Assembly (NCBI GenBank): GCA_016711435.1
Contig: JADJSY010000093.1
Coordinates: forward strand, 1-40,777
Reading direction: 5' to 3'
Source: Lewinellaceae bacterium
GTDB lineage: Bacteria > Bacteroidota > Bacteroidia > Chitinophagales > Saprospiraceae
DNA: 40,777 bases
Under the pieces are notes generated by a model. It had not been told where the DNA came from. It saw nothing but the letters and a program-made list of their open reading frames with translations, and did not search any database. This document shows positions 1-7,972 of this stretch, piece by piece. Position 1 is the stretch's first letter; each line of letters begins with the position of its first letter. Made by a program: the position numbers and the translations under genes.

Positions 1-2
1 AA

Positions 3-125
3 AGCGACAATTACCCGCCCGAAAGGGTTTTGCTGGGCGATTTTGAGACGGTGAACGTCTCTGTTTCGTTATGGCCGGCACCTAAACAGGAGCAGCGCAA
101 GCGATGGTGGAAAAGGAAAAATTGA
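3..125 (+). CDS. C-terminal fragment of an unidentified protein, cut by the window edge
   Basis: An open frame enters from the left edge and reads SDNYPPERVLLGDFETVN and onward to a TGA at 123-125. Composition is protein-like (acidic start, basic tryptophan-rich end WWKRKN) and I do not recognise the family. Just before the stop is a run of five A. Adding one A would carry the frame on through EQTDFPEINNYITKG to about position 220, so the stop may be another homopolymer artefact like those in the genes that follow. No start is visible and no function can be assigned. Confidence 0.3.
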   Translation, partial: SDNYPPERVLLGDFETVNVSVSLWPAPKQEQRKRWWKRKN

Positions 126-231
126 ACAACACGACAATGAGCAAACGGATTTCCCGGAAATCAACAATTACATCACGAAGGGCACACCGATGCCAGATAA
201 AGAAGTATCGTTTTTCGGAAAGTTACCCTGC

Positions 232-305
232 GGAATCTATATATATTTTCAACATTCCCATATTTAATTTTTTAATCTGGGAATCTATATATTTTTGCCA
301 TTCCC
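232..305. repeat. Direct repeat upstream of the ATPase gene
   Basis: GGAATCTATATAT occurs at 232-244 and again at 280-292, each followed by a T-rich stretch and CATTCCC, giving two units of about 27 bp with a 48-bp period. The second ends a few bases before the ATPase start at 317. It may be a regulatory duplication or a small dispersed repeat; nothing else shows its role. Confidence 0.5.
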
Positions 306-316
306 TCAAATTAAAC

Positions 317-1741
317 ATGACCCGTATGATAGGGCGTAAAAAAGTAGAGATTTTAGCGAATGCTTATGGCTCTAAAAAGCCTGAGTTAGTCGCCCTCTTT
401 GGGAGAAGACGGGTTGGTAAGACTTATCTGATAGGGTCATTTTTTCAAGGGAAAATAGACTTTGAATTGACAGGGCTAAAAGACGGTACAAAAGAACAGC
501 AATTGCGAAATTTTGCGTATAGCCTCAAAGACGCGCAAAAACGGCTGAGTTACCGCCACCGCCGATTGACTGGTTGGAGGCCTTTCACCAATTGAAAGCA
601 TACCTTGAATCGTTGGAGAATTCCGAAAAGCGAAAGGTAATTTTCATTGATGAATTGCCGTGGATGGCAAGTGGAAATCCGATTTTCTCACAGGTTTTGT
701 TATTTCTGGAATAGTTATGCGGCTAAAACGAATATCGTCGTCGTAATTTGCGGCTCGGCAACAGCATGGATGATTCAAAAAATTATCAATGATAAAGGTG
801 GTTTGCATAACCGTGTAACACGTAGAATCCATTTGCAACCTTTCACATTGTCGGAAACCGAAGCCTATTTTCAGGAAAGGCATATTGCATTAGACCGTTA
901 TCAATTGCTATTGCTTTATATGACGATGGGCGGCATTCCGCATTATTTGGGGCAAGTGGAATCTGGCAAAAGTGCTGTCCAAAACATTGATGATATTTGT
1001 TTTCAGCCGCAAGGTTTGTTACGAACTGAATTTGATAACCTGTATGGTTCATTATTCAACAATCCTGACCGCTACGAGTCTATTATTTCTGCCCTTTCAT
1101 CAACTTGGAAAGGCATGAGCCGGACGGAGGTTATTGCCAAAACGAAAATACTGGATGGCGGAGGGTTGACGACGATGTTGCAAGAATTGGAGCAATCGGG
1201 TTTTATTTCTTCTTATATTCCTTTTGGCAAAAAGAAAAAAGACACGCTTTTTCGATTAACGGATTGTTATTCACTGTTTTATCTGAAATTCATTAGGGAT
1301 ATACCTGCTAAAGAGACTATTTCGTGGCAATCATTGAGTCAAACCCAAGCGTGGATAACATGGAGCGGCTATGCGTTTGAAAACATTTGCTTTCAGCACG
1401 TTGACAATATCAAAGCTGCATTAGGTATTGCAGGTGTAAATACCAATCAATACAGTTTTTTAGCAAAGCCAACCGAAGAAAACGAGGGCACACAAATTGA
1501 CTTGCTGATTGATCGACAAGACAACGTTATTTCGCTCTGCGAAGTTAAATTTTATAGAGATGAGTTGATTTTAACAAAAGCAGAGGCAGATAGTTTGCGC
1601 CGAAAAACGAGTATTTTCAGACGTGTTACGGGTACGAAAAAGCAAATTTTCATCGTGTTGATAACCACTTTCGGCTTGATAAAAAATAAACACAGCCTCG
1701 GCTTGGTGGATAATGTATTGGATATGAATGCTTTGTTTTAA
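317..1741 (+). pseudogene. AAA ATPase of the archaeal-ATPase/DUF234 type, frame-broken
   Basis: Reconstructed product is about 475 residues. The N-terminus MTRMIGRKK is followed by a P-loop GRRRVGKTYL, then a Walker B-like FIDELPWMAS, the sensor-like VVVICGSATAWMI, a winged-helix middle part, and a C-terminal nuclease-like domain (IDLLIDRQDN, ISLCEVKFY) typical of these ATPases. The family is common in Bacteroidota and archaea as a stand-alone gene of uncertain function, probably toxin- or mobile-element-linked. Reading changes frame three times: at the AAAAA near 535, at GGAAATCC near 673 and at GTTTTG near 693. One added base at each restores a continuous family-like protein (KTAELPPPPIDWLEAF, then KSDFLTGFCYFWNSYA). 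The start at 317 fits the usual MIGRK beginning. The gene is either intact with sequencing errors or recently inactivated. Confidence 0.8.
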
Positions 1742-1742
1742 A

Positions 1743-1795
1743 TGCTACAATTATTACTGGGGCGCTGCCCCTTTGTCAACCCAGGGCTGTTAAGT
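1743..1795 (+). repeat. Fragment of the GGGGCGCTGCCCC dispersed repeat
   Basis: ATGCTACAATTATTACTGGG and the 13-mer GGGGCGCTGCCCC (1759-1771), followed by TTTGTCAACC, match the inner part of the composite repeats at 24883-25198 and 32588-32860. It starts right after the ATPase stop codon. Only one palindromic half is kept here. Confidence 0.75.
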
Positions 1796-1856
1796 GCTAC
1801 CTGTAAATTGGATATTGCTGCCTTGCAGTATTTTCTTAGTTTAAAAAAAATCAACG

Positions 1857-3014
1857 ATGAAAAAAGTACTGGTATTTGCATTGCTGGCATGGAGCAGCCT
1901 CCACGCCTCTGCTCAAATTACGGTTCCGGCAAGCACTTTTCCCGCCACAGGCGATATACTCCGTTACGTACAGGCCGCTAACCCCAACATAGCCGTCGCG
2001 CTGTATACCCCGCCGGGCGGCAATCAATTCTGGGATTTAAGCGGGCTGACACCGGCATCCAACAGTGAAACCAATTACCGTACTGCCGCAGAGGGCGTCT
2101 ATGCTGCCAATTTTCCAGGGGCTGCGATGGTTGTAAAAAGCGGAACATCTGAGTATTACTATACATCCTCCGGTACAAAATTTGAACTCCTGGGGCATGC
2201 CGACAACACCGTTGGGGGGCTGCCGATAGTAGGCATTTATAGAAACCAGCCCATTGTAGCGGAACGGCATGCGCCGCTTAATATGTTTGAAATTTACCAA
2301 CAAACATCTAACAATATACTCTTATGGAGTTACGGCGAGATACCAGCCGGCGCACTCAATTTACCCGTCACACCCGATTCTGTTCGATTGCGCATTAACA
2401 GACAAATTCTTGATGTCGTAGATGGATTTGGAACGCTCAGGCTGCCGGGTGCGCTTCCAGTATCGGAATTCCCCGTCCTGCGCCTTAAAAAGACGACCTA
2501 TATCACGCAAAATATTGATGTAAAAGTTCCGCCCCTGGGCTGGAATGATGTTTCACAATTGGGGGGGGGAGCGCCAGGTTCACAGTGGTCGTCTTTGCTG
2601 GGTACGGATACCATCACGACGCATCACTACTTCAACGACATTTCCAAAGAAGAAATCGCCGTCCTGACATTTAACAATGCGCAAAATGCAGTGACGTCGG
2701 TGGTTTATAAAAATACGCTACTTACTACACCCGTAATAGAAGCCCCGGGCGCCGGGTTGCCAAGTCTTCAAGTCTATCCGAATCCCGCCGTTTCTGCGGT
2801 GACGATCCGTTGCGCCGATGCGCCGTCGGGAGTATATACCCTTACCATTTTCAGCAGTTTGGGTACAGTTGTCAGTGAAAGCGCGCACCTGTTGTCAGAA
2901 AACACCCCGATTCAGGTGGCATTACCCCCCGGCGTGAACGGCCTGTATTTCTGTCGCCTGGAGGACGGAAAGGGGAGCGTGGTGGGTACGAGCCGATTGA
3001 TGGTGATTCAATAA
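1857..3014 (+). CDS. Secreted protein with type IX secretion (T9SS) C-terminal sorting domain
   Basis: 385 residues. Residues 1-19 are a classical signal peptide (MKKVLVFALLAWSSLHASA, cut before QITVP). The last 85 or so residues form a Por-secretion/T9SS type A sorting domain: LQVYPNPAVSAVTIRC, a beta-rich stretch, GVYTLTIFSSLG, then GLYFCRLEDGKG. It should cross the inner membrane by Sec and be exported and anchored at the cell surface by T9SS. The middle (FWDLSGLTPASNSETNYR, GTSEYYYTSSG) is beta-rich and resembles no enzyme I can name. The ATG at 1857 follows an A-rich stretch and gives the signal peptide directly. The cargo function is unknown. Confidence 0.85.
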   Translation: MKKVLVFALLAWSSLHASAQITVPASTFPATGDILRYVQAANPNIAVALYTPPGGNQFWDLSGLTPASNSETNYRTAAEGVYAANFPGAAMVVKSGTSEYYYTSSGTKFELLGHADNTVGGLPIVGIYRNQPIVAERHAPLNMFEIYQQTSNNILLWSYGEIPAGALNLPVTPDSVRLRINRQILDVVDGFGTLRLPGALPVSEFPVLRLKKTTYITQNIDVKVPPLGWNDVSQLGGGAPGSQWSSLLGTDTITTHHYFNDISKEEIAVLTFNNAQNAVTSVVYKNTLLTTPVIEAPGAGLPSLQVYPNPAVSAVTIRCADAPSGVYTLTIFSSLGTVVSESAHLLSENTPIQVALPPGVNGLYFCRLEDGKGSVVGTSRLMVIQ

Positions 3015-3084
3015 GATTTTCCATTCTCCCCATCCTTACAGCACATTGGGGAAAATGCACCCCAAAAACGGATGGCCTATGTTT

Positions 3085-3128
3085 TTTAAGTTGGTAGGTA
3101 ACAATAACCTATTCTTCACCAACTTAAA
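3085..3128. promoter_or_regulatory. Nested inverted repeat just before the barrel gene
   Basis: TTTAAGTTGGT (3085-3095) pairs with ACCAACTTAAA (3118-3128), and inside it AGGT pairs with ACCT around AACAATA. It ends six bases before the start codon at 3135, so it can be an mRNA leader hairpin that masks the start, or a regulator-binding palindrome. The effect is inferred. Confidence 0.5.
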
Positions 3129-3134
3129 TTACGT

Positions 3135-3812
3135 ATGAACTTTAAATATTTTTTCCTGACAGCAGTGCTCGTCACTTCGTTTTTGGCCACCAATAGCCAG
3201 GCGCAGGTGTCTATCAAAGCCGGTGTCAATATCGCCAGCATTTCCGAATCTGCTACCATAGAGAGTTACGAATCCCTGGAAAACACTTCCGTCACCGGTT
3301 TTCAGGCCGGCCTGGCATTTGACCTGGGATTGTCGAGCATTTTCACCATCCAACCTGAACTCCTGTACATACAGAAAGGTGGCAAATCCATTTATGGTTT
3401 AGGTGAAAACAACGAGGTTGTTTCCCGATTGTACTACAACTATGTGGAAGTACCCGTATTAGCCAAACTGAAGTTTTTCAGTGAATCGGGCAACGGCGTT
3501 TATGTGCTGGCAGGTCCTTTTGCAGGTCTGGCCATCAGCGGCAAAGTAAAAACCACTACGACACTGCTGGGTGTTACGGAAACCCGGGAAGACAAATTCG
3601 ATTATGACAACGACGACTCAGCAGAACGCCAGCGCCGTACAGACTACGGTATCTCATTTGGCGGCGGATTGAAATTCGGCCAGATGTACCTGGATGCACG
3701 ATACAACCTGGGCGTCAACAACCTGCTCGATAACGACACGAATAACCAGAACGACGAAAAACCGTACCGCCGCACCCGTGGTATCGGGGTGACGCTGGGT
3801 TATGAATTCTAA
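3135..3812 (+). CDS. Outer-membrane beta-barrel protein, PorT/OMP_b-brl_2 family
   Basis: 225 residues with a signal peptide (MNFKYFFLTAVLVTSFLATNSQA, then QVSIKAGVNIAS). The mature part is a series of amphipathic strands such as TGFQAGLAFDLGL, FTIQPELLYIQKGG, YVEVPVLAKLKFF and GVYVLAGPFAGLAISG, ending in a terminal strand GIGVTLGYEF with the C-terminal aromatic residue expected for BAM-dependent insertion. This is the usual small eight-stranded porin-like barrel of Bacteroidota; the substrate or role is not known. It is likely monocistronic. Confidence 0.85.
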   Translation: MNFKYFFLTAVLVTSFLATNSQAQVSIKAGVNIASISESATIESYESLENTSVTGFQAGLAFDLGLSSIFTIQPELLYIQKGGKSIYGLGENNEVVSRLYYNYVEVPVLAKLKFFSESGNGVYVLAGPFAGLAISGKVKTTTTLLGVTETREDKFDYDNDDSAERQRRTDYGISFGGGLKFGQMYLDARYNLGVNNLLDNDTNNQNDEKPYRRTRGIGVTLGYEF

Positions 3813-3843
3813 ATATTTACTTCACTTCTAAATAAACCTTCCC

Positions 3844-3983
3844 ATGCTTAGATGGTCTGTAATGTTTCTGATAATGCGGCATCCGCTATCTGGTTTGGCT
3901 GCGGCGGGGCTTATTTCATACTTTCCTTATCCCTGATCGTCTTGGCAAGTCTTGTCTTTGGGCATAAGAAAGTGAATTCATAG
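3844..3983 (+). pseudogene. DUF1328 (YtjA-like) small membrane protein, frame-broken
   Basis: Begins MLRWSVMFLI, the conserved start of DUF1328 proteins (usual form MLRWAlxFLxxAxIAAxxGF). After one shift near 3876 the reading continues as AASAIWFGCGG and then YFILSLSLIVLASLVFG with a basic end HKKVNS before TAG at 3981. Family members are about 55 residues with two membrane helices and are often found with YtxH, CsbD and small lipoproteins in stress-induced clusters, as here. Several bases seem missing in the glycine-rich middle. I consider it a real gene that is damaged or misread; the assignment rests on both ends matching. Confidence 0.5.
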
Positions 3984-4106
3984 ACGCTATGCGTCTTGCA
4001 TCTCTAAAAATTTCCTCATTCCAGGCAAAGCAGTGCAGGAATGCACCACCACGCTCCTGCACCTGCTTTCGTCTGTTTCACCTTTTTTCACCACCACATC
4101 ATTACC

Positions 4107-4553
4107 ATGAAAAAGCACCTTTTTATTGCCGGCCTATTAGCCAGTTGTACCACCCTGTTTCTCCTCCCTGCTTGCTCCGACAGTTCTGAACGGGATCGTC
4201 AGAATGCCAAAGAAAATGTGCAGGACGCCAAAGAAGACCTCAAAGATGCCGGCAAGGATATGGCTGATGCCATGAAAGCCGAACGCGACGAACTCTCCGC
4301 CAAAATGGAGAAGACAGGCCGCGAAATAGACGCTGAAATAGCGTAAATAGACCAGAAATTAGACAAGGCTACTGCGAAAGAAAAAGTGCGCTGGCAGGAA
4401 CGCCGGAAAAAACTGGCTGCCGAGCGGGATGAACTGAATGCCGACATGAAGCGCGTCGGCGAAGACATGAAAGACGGCTGGAGCGATTTCAAAACCAGCG
4501 TCGCAAACAAATTAGATAGAATATCTGAAGATTTGAAGTCCGACGACAAGTAA
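4107..4553 (+). pseudogene. Coiled-coil lipoprotein with an in-frame TAA at 4344
   Basis: Starts MKKHLFIAGLLASCTTLFLL with a lipobox-like LPAC (Cys about residue 23). A long charged helical region follows (NAKENVQDAKEDLKDAGKDM), resembling Bacteroidota stress lipoproteins that contain LEA-like heptads. TAA at 4344-4346 would end the protein at 79 residues, but the same frame stays open with identical character (IDQKLDKATAKEKVRWQERR through DRISEDLKSDDK) to TAA at 4551-4553, about 148 residues in all. This is a substitution-type stop rather than a frameshift. It could be a nonsense mutation, a base-call error (CAA, GAA or AAA to TAA) or a short functional form. A terminator follows directly after the distal stop, supporting the longer gene. 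Confidence 0.65.
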
Positions 4554-4564
4554 GTTTGGTTTGC

Positions 4565-4597
4565 AGGCTGTCCCAAAAGCGGGGCAGCCTTTTTTTA
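4565..4597 (+). terminator. Rho-independent terminator after the lipoprotein gene
   Basis: AGGCTGTCCC pairs with GGGGCAGCCT around AAAAGC, followed by seven T. It lies 12 bases after the distal stop codon at 4553. Confidence 0.85.
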
Positions 4598-4628
4598 TTT
4601 TTGGATTGAATAGCACACGGATAAAAAG

Positions 4629-4760
4629 GGATGAGGAATGAGGGATGAGGAATGCCGAGCGTGACGTCGGACATCACGCTCGGCATTCCTCATCATTCCT
4701 CATTCCTCATTCCTGTTAATCACGCTCGGCATTCCTCATCCCTCATTCCTCATTCCTGTT
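4629..4760. repeat. Word-repeat hairpin between convergent genes (GAGGAATGA words)
   Basis: Left arm 4629-4664 has GGATGAGGAATGAGG words then the core GCCGAGCGTGA. After a 9-base loop the right arm repeats TCACGCTCGGC and words of TCATTCC/CTCATTCC. A second copy of the right arm starts at 4720, so two right arms compete for one left arm. Seen from either flanking gene, the words next to the stop codon are C-free. It may act as a two-sided terminator. Confidence 0.85.
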
Positions 4761-4767
4761 ACAAGAA

Positions 4768-5106
4768 TCACCAGGGAAAATCGCTCACCATAATCGGTTT
4801 GCCTATAAAATCATCGGCGCCGGCAGCCATCGCTTCCGAGCGAATATCGAGGGCGCTGATCACGACCACCTTAACCTGTTGCCGGCTGAAATTTTTAAAT
4901 TCACTGATATGATCGATGCCGCAACCGTCGGGAAGATTATTGTCCAGCAACACGACATCCGGCTGCAACAGGGCGGCTTTTCCAAGTGCTTCTGCAAGCG
5001 AAAAACTGCACTCGATGTGCGCAAACTTGTGGCGTAGCAGCCGCGCCATCAACAGGCAGGCATCTGCCTCGTCTTCCACAATGAGTAATTTTTTATCCTG
5101 TATCAT
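4768..5106 (-). CDS. Single-domain response regulator (CheY-like receiver), short at the C-terminus
   Basis: 112 residues, receiver domain only. The acidic pocket is E11-D12, the phosphorylation site D55 lies in DVVLLDNNLPDG, the switch residue is S84 and the conserved lysine is K103 in FIGKP. The protein stops at MVSDFPW just after beta-5, so most of helix alpha-5 is missing compared with the usual 120-125 residues. The word-repeat hairpin begins seven bases beyond the stop, so the 3' end may have been clipped by the repeat or by an indel. No kinase is adjacent; the sensor kinase at 6541-7956 or those at 11-14 kb are possible partners. Confidence 0.85.
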   Translation of the reverse strand: MIQDKKLLIVEDEADACLLMARLLRHKFAHIECSFSLAEALGKAALLQPDVVLLDNNLPDGCGIDHISEFKNFSRQQVKVVVISALDIRSEAMAAGADDFIGKPIMVSDFPW

Positions 5107-5432
5107 AATACGGTCAGGTAAATGTCATAATATCTGCTTCCAGGTTAAAAACCTGGCAGTATACTTAAAGTTGAGGGGTTGAGAAGGGATTGAAAATCAG
5201 CAGATTAGGATCAATTTTTATTCAAAACCATTTTGTGTTGCCTTATAGTACATTGTAAATCAGTAAATTATCATACCAAAAGAATAATCGATATTTTCAA
5301 GCAACTTTTACACACTTTTTCCCAACATTACACCGATTGGGGCGTTAAATACATATTTAGAGTCGGCACAAACTTTTTACATGATTCTTTGTCACAAACG
5401 CATAATTCTTAACCGATTAAATAAAACACACC
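5107..5432. other. Gene-free AT-rich gap between divergent genes
   Basis: This 326-base gap separates the minus-strand receiver gene and YtxH. It holds one perfect hairpin, CCAGGTT-AAA-AACCTGG (5140-5156), in the receiver gene leader, and AT-rich sequence that should contain both promoters. ATTCTTTG near 5383 is a partial match to the Bacteroidota TAnnTTTG box for YtxH. No small gene is evident. Confidence 0.5.
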
Positions 5433-5819
5433 ATGTCAAAATCAAAATTATTAGCCACTGTATTAGGCGCTGCTGCGGCTGGCGCTGTGTTGGGTCTTCT
5501 GCTTGCTCCTAAATCAGGAAAAGACACCCGCAAACAAATTCTTAAAACTACCCGGAAATCGGCTGACTCGCTGGAGCAGATCCTTGAAGACAGCAAAAGA
5601 ACCTGGTTTGAAACCAAAGGTAAAGCCGAAAAAGGAGTAGGTGTTGCCGCCAATGAAGTAGACGATTTCATGCGTCATATCATCAGCAAAGGCAAGTCGT
5701 TTTGGAAAAATGCCAAAAGCAAAACCTCCCAAATGGCCGACGATGCCGAAGAAACGCTTGACACGGTAGCGAACAACGGTAAGAAAGCAACCAATTATGT
5801 CAAAGACCACGTTTCGTAG
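5433..5819 (+). CDS. YtxH domain-containing protein
   Basis: 128 residues. The N-terminus MSKSKLLATVLGAAAAGAVL is a single glycine/alanine-rich membrane helix followed by the diagnostic LLAPKSGKDTRKQI motif of YtxH (GTALGLLxAPxSGxExR). The rest is a charged helical region (KSADSLEQILEDSKRTWFET, then DDAEETLDTVANNGKKATNY) expected to form coiled coil or associate with the membrane face. YtxH proteins are general-stress or envelope-associated proteins of unknown biochemical role; the nearby DUF1328 remnant and coiled-coil lipoprotein fit such a stress set. It is probably a single-gene transcript ending in the hairpins at 5853-6079. Confidence 0.9.
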   Translation: MSKSKLLATVLGAAAAGAVLGLLLAPKSGKDTRKQILKTTRKSADSLEQILEDSKRTWFETKGKAEKGVGVAANEVDDFMRHIISKGKSFWKNAKSKTSQMADDAEETLDTVANNGKKATNYVKDHVS

Positions 5820-5852
5820 ATCGTAGCGCCTCAACCCTGACCAGTCCTGATT

Positions 5853-6002
5853 GAGGCTGTCTCAAAAGGTTGATGAGGGTTGATGAAGGTTTATAAAAGT
5901 TGATAATAGCCGCTCAAGGAAGTGACTTTCCTCATTTTGAGCGGCTATTATCAACTTTTATAAACCTTCATCAACCCTCATCAACTTTTTGAGACAGCCT
6001 CC
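5853..6002. repeat. Very long near-perfect hairpin, GGTTGAT words, CCGCTC core
   Basis: The arms 5853-5917 and 5937-6002 are complementary over about 64 bases with a single G/T mismatch, around a 19-base loop. Order inward: a terminator-like GAGGCTGTCTCAAAA, words GGTTGATGA/GGGTTGATGAAGG/GTTTATAAAAGTTGATAAT, then the core AGCCGCTCAA. The core and loop (AAGTGACTTTCCTCATTTT) resemble the one at 20062-20162. Such a perfect palindrome is not required for a terminator, so it may be a recently copied element. Confidence 0.95.
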
Positions 6003-6020
6003 GGCAAGGATTTCATAATG

Positions 6021-6079
6021 AGTGCCACGCAGCGAAAGCGCCCGATGAAAGGTGCTTGAGTCTGCGTGGCACTTTTTTT
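6021..6079 (+). terminator. Strong terminator hairpin
   Basis: AGTGCCACGCAG (6021-6032) is perfectly complementary to CTGCGTGGCACT (6062-6073), with an oligo-T tail to 6079. The tail is on the plus strand, so it ends transcription leaving YtxH and protects the minus-strand response-regulator gene that ends ten bases further. Confidence 0.85.
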
Positions 6080-6088
6080 ATAGACACG

Positions 6089-6535
6089 TCAAGGCAACAC
6101 CGTCGTCTCTACCCAGTAAGTGCCTATATTTCGGACAACCTCCGAGAGTTTTTCAAAAGAAGAGGGTTTGCTAATGAAACTGCTGGCGCCCATCTTGTAG
6201 AGTTGGCGTACATCATCGGGCGATTTGGAAGTGGTGAAAATCACAACCGGGATGTGGAGGTAATCAGGCAGCGCTTTTATTTCCTGCAAAACCTGTTTCC
6301 CGTCTTTTTTGGGCATATTCAAATCCAAAAGGATCAAATTAGGGATTTTGCTTCCATTTATTTCGTGTTTGCCATGTCCCCGCAGAAAGTCGAACACCTC
6401 GCTTCCGTCGTCCACAAAGAGTAATTCACACCGTATCTCGTTTTCTTCAAAAGCGACCTGCACCAAATAGCGGTCATCAGCATCGTCATCAGCCATCAGG
6501 ATTACAGTTTTCTGTTGTTGCGTCTTTAATGGCAT
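6089..6535 (-). CDS. Response regulator, Rcp1-like receiver domain
   Basis: 148 residues. It has the acidic cluster MADDDADDRYLV (D16-D18) of the Rcp1/phytochrome-regulator branch, phospho-acceptor D71 in LILLDLNMPKKDG, T101 and K123 (FISKP). The helix-rich insert after beta-2 (FLRGHGKHEINGSKIPN) is usual for this subgroup. There is no output domain, so it signals by protein contact or phospho-relay. The start codon lies five bases after the stop of the upstream histidine kinase, so both are one operon and the kinase is the expected phosphodonor. Confidence 0.92.
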   Translation of the reverse strand: MPLKTQQQKTVILMADDDADDRYLVQVAFEENEIRCELLFVDDGSEVFDFLRGHGKHEINGSKIPNLILLDLNMPKKDGKQVLQEIKALPDYLHIPVVIFTTSKSPDDVRQLYKMGASSFISKPSSFEKLSEVVRNIGTYWVETTVLP

Positions 6536-6540
6536 TTTAT

Positions 6541-7956
6541 TTAGTTAGAAATGGGTAAATAAATATGAAAAGAAGTACCTGTTGCGGTATCGGCCAGGTG
6601 GATGTAGCCGTTGTGGTGTTTTACAATTCTTTTGCAAAGAGCAAGCCCGACCCCCGTGCCAGTATAGTCAGTTGGATGCAGGCGTTGGAATAATCCGAAT
6701 ATTTTATCCCGATATTCCAGAGCAATACCGATGCCATTGTCTGTAAAAATGATCTTAATAAACTGCACTGATCGCTGACTCCGCGTAGCGAATGGTATTT
6801 CTTTGCCTTGCAGAACAAAGGTATGAATCGAAATTTGCGGGCTTCGGTTTTCCGGCACAAATTTCAAACTATTTTGCAACAAATGGCTGAAAAGCAGTTC
6901 CAATTGATCCATATTACCCCAAATAGGGCATCTTTGCTGATCCCATTCCACTGTCGCATGCAGTTCCTGTATTTCAGTTTCCTGATCCATTATCACCTTT
7001 TGGAATACTTCTGAAAGATCAAATACTTTAAAAGAAGAAGTGCCCGCTTGGTGCCCCAGCTCGGTATACACCAGCAAATCTGCCAGAAGTGTTTGCAATT
7101 GATGGGCTGTGCTGCTCATACGCTCCATCAGGAAACGCGCATTATCTTTCAGTTCGACGGCGTGTTTCTGCGACAGCCGGTTACCGAAGGTCTGTAGTTT
7201 GCGCAAAGGTTCCTGTAAATGATGCGATACAACATACGCGAATTGCTCCAGGTCCTGATTGGTACGCTGTAAATCTGCTACTGTTTTTTTCAGTTGCCGC
7301 TCATAATTCTGCCGTTGCTTTACTTCCTGTATAAGAAAGTAAAATGCGCCGGAAAAAACCATAACAGCCAACAACGAAATCAGGGACAGCATTACAAGCG
7401 TATTGGCTGAAAACCGGTCCTTCTGATGAATGCGCTCAGCCAAAAGAAATTTTTCAGTGTTTTGCAGGCTATCGCCCAGAATACGGATACTGTCCATCGT
7501 AACTTTCCCGCGTTTGACCAAAGCCGTGATCCGCAAGTCATAATCGGGACTCGCAGGTTGGAGACTTGCAGCAAGAATTTGTTTGATATGCGCATCGCGT
7601 TGCCGGGCAAAATGAAAAAGCCGGCGGACGCGTTGGCGTTGAATAGGTTGCGGACGTATATTGGTCAGGGAGTCCACCGTGTTGAGTTGATGAACTAATT
7701 GTTGCGTTGCCAATTCATAGGTCGCCAAAAAAACAGAATCATGCGTAAGGAGAAACCCGCGCTGCCCTAATTCCGCGTCTTTCATCGTAGAGATAACTTC
7801 CTCTGTTTGAAAAAGCACCTCATTGGTATGAGATACCGCATTACTTTGTTCTATTAAACGACTCAACGATCGAAATGTAAAAACCCCGACACTCAATAGC
7901 AACAGCACTGTGACGGCAAGTGTGGTGTGCAAAAATTGAAGGGTACGTTTTCGCAT
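6541..7956 (-). CDS. CHASE3-domain sensor histidine kinase, with an unusual H-box
   Basis: 471 residues. Membrane helix at about 12-30, then a periplasmic CHASE3 domain (about 35-185, with the typical DAELGQRGFLLTHD near 60-73), a second helix at 186-209, a coiled-coil linker, HisKA with VVSHHLQEPLRK (His245) and a HATPase_c domain (NSLKFVP N-box, FTDNGIGI, TGTGVGLALCKRIV). In this phytochrome-like kinase branch the H-box is almost always SHDLQEPL; here Asp is replaced by His246. The histidine itself is kept, so phosphorylation is probably retained but dephosphorylation or rate may differ. The leader before the ATG is made of G-free AACTCAT words. Confidence 0.93.
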   Translation of the reverse strand: MRKRTLQFLHTTLAVTVLLLLSVGVFTFRSLSRLIEQSNAVSHTNEVLFQTEEVISTMKDAELGQRGFLLTHDSVFLATYELATQQLVHQLNTVDSLTNIRPQPIQRQRVRRLFHFARQRDAHIKQILAASLQPASPDYDLRITALVKRGKVTMDSIRILGDSLQNTEKFLLAERIHQKDRFSANTLVMLSLISLLAVMVFSGAFYFLIQEVKQRQNYERQLKKTVADLQRTNQDLEQFAYVVSHHLQEPLRKLQTFGNRLSQKHAVELKDNARFLMERMSSTAHQLQTLLADLLVYTELGHQAGTSSFKVFDLSEVFQKVIMDQETEIQELHATVEWDQQRCPIWGNMDQLELLFSHLLQNSLKFVPENRSPQISIHTFVLQGKEIPFATRSQRSVQFIKIIFTDNGIGIALEYRDKIFGLFQRLHPTDYTGTGVGLALCKRIVKHHNGYIHLADTATGTSFHIYLPISN

Positions 7957-7972
7957 AAGAGGATGAAGAGGG

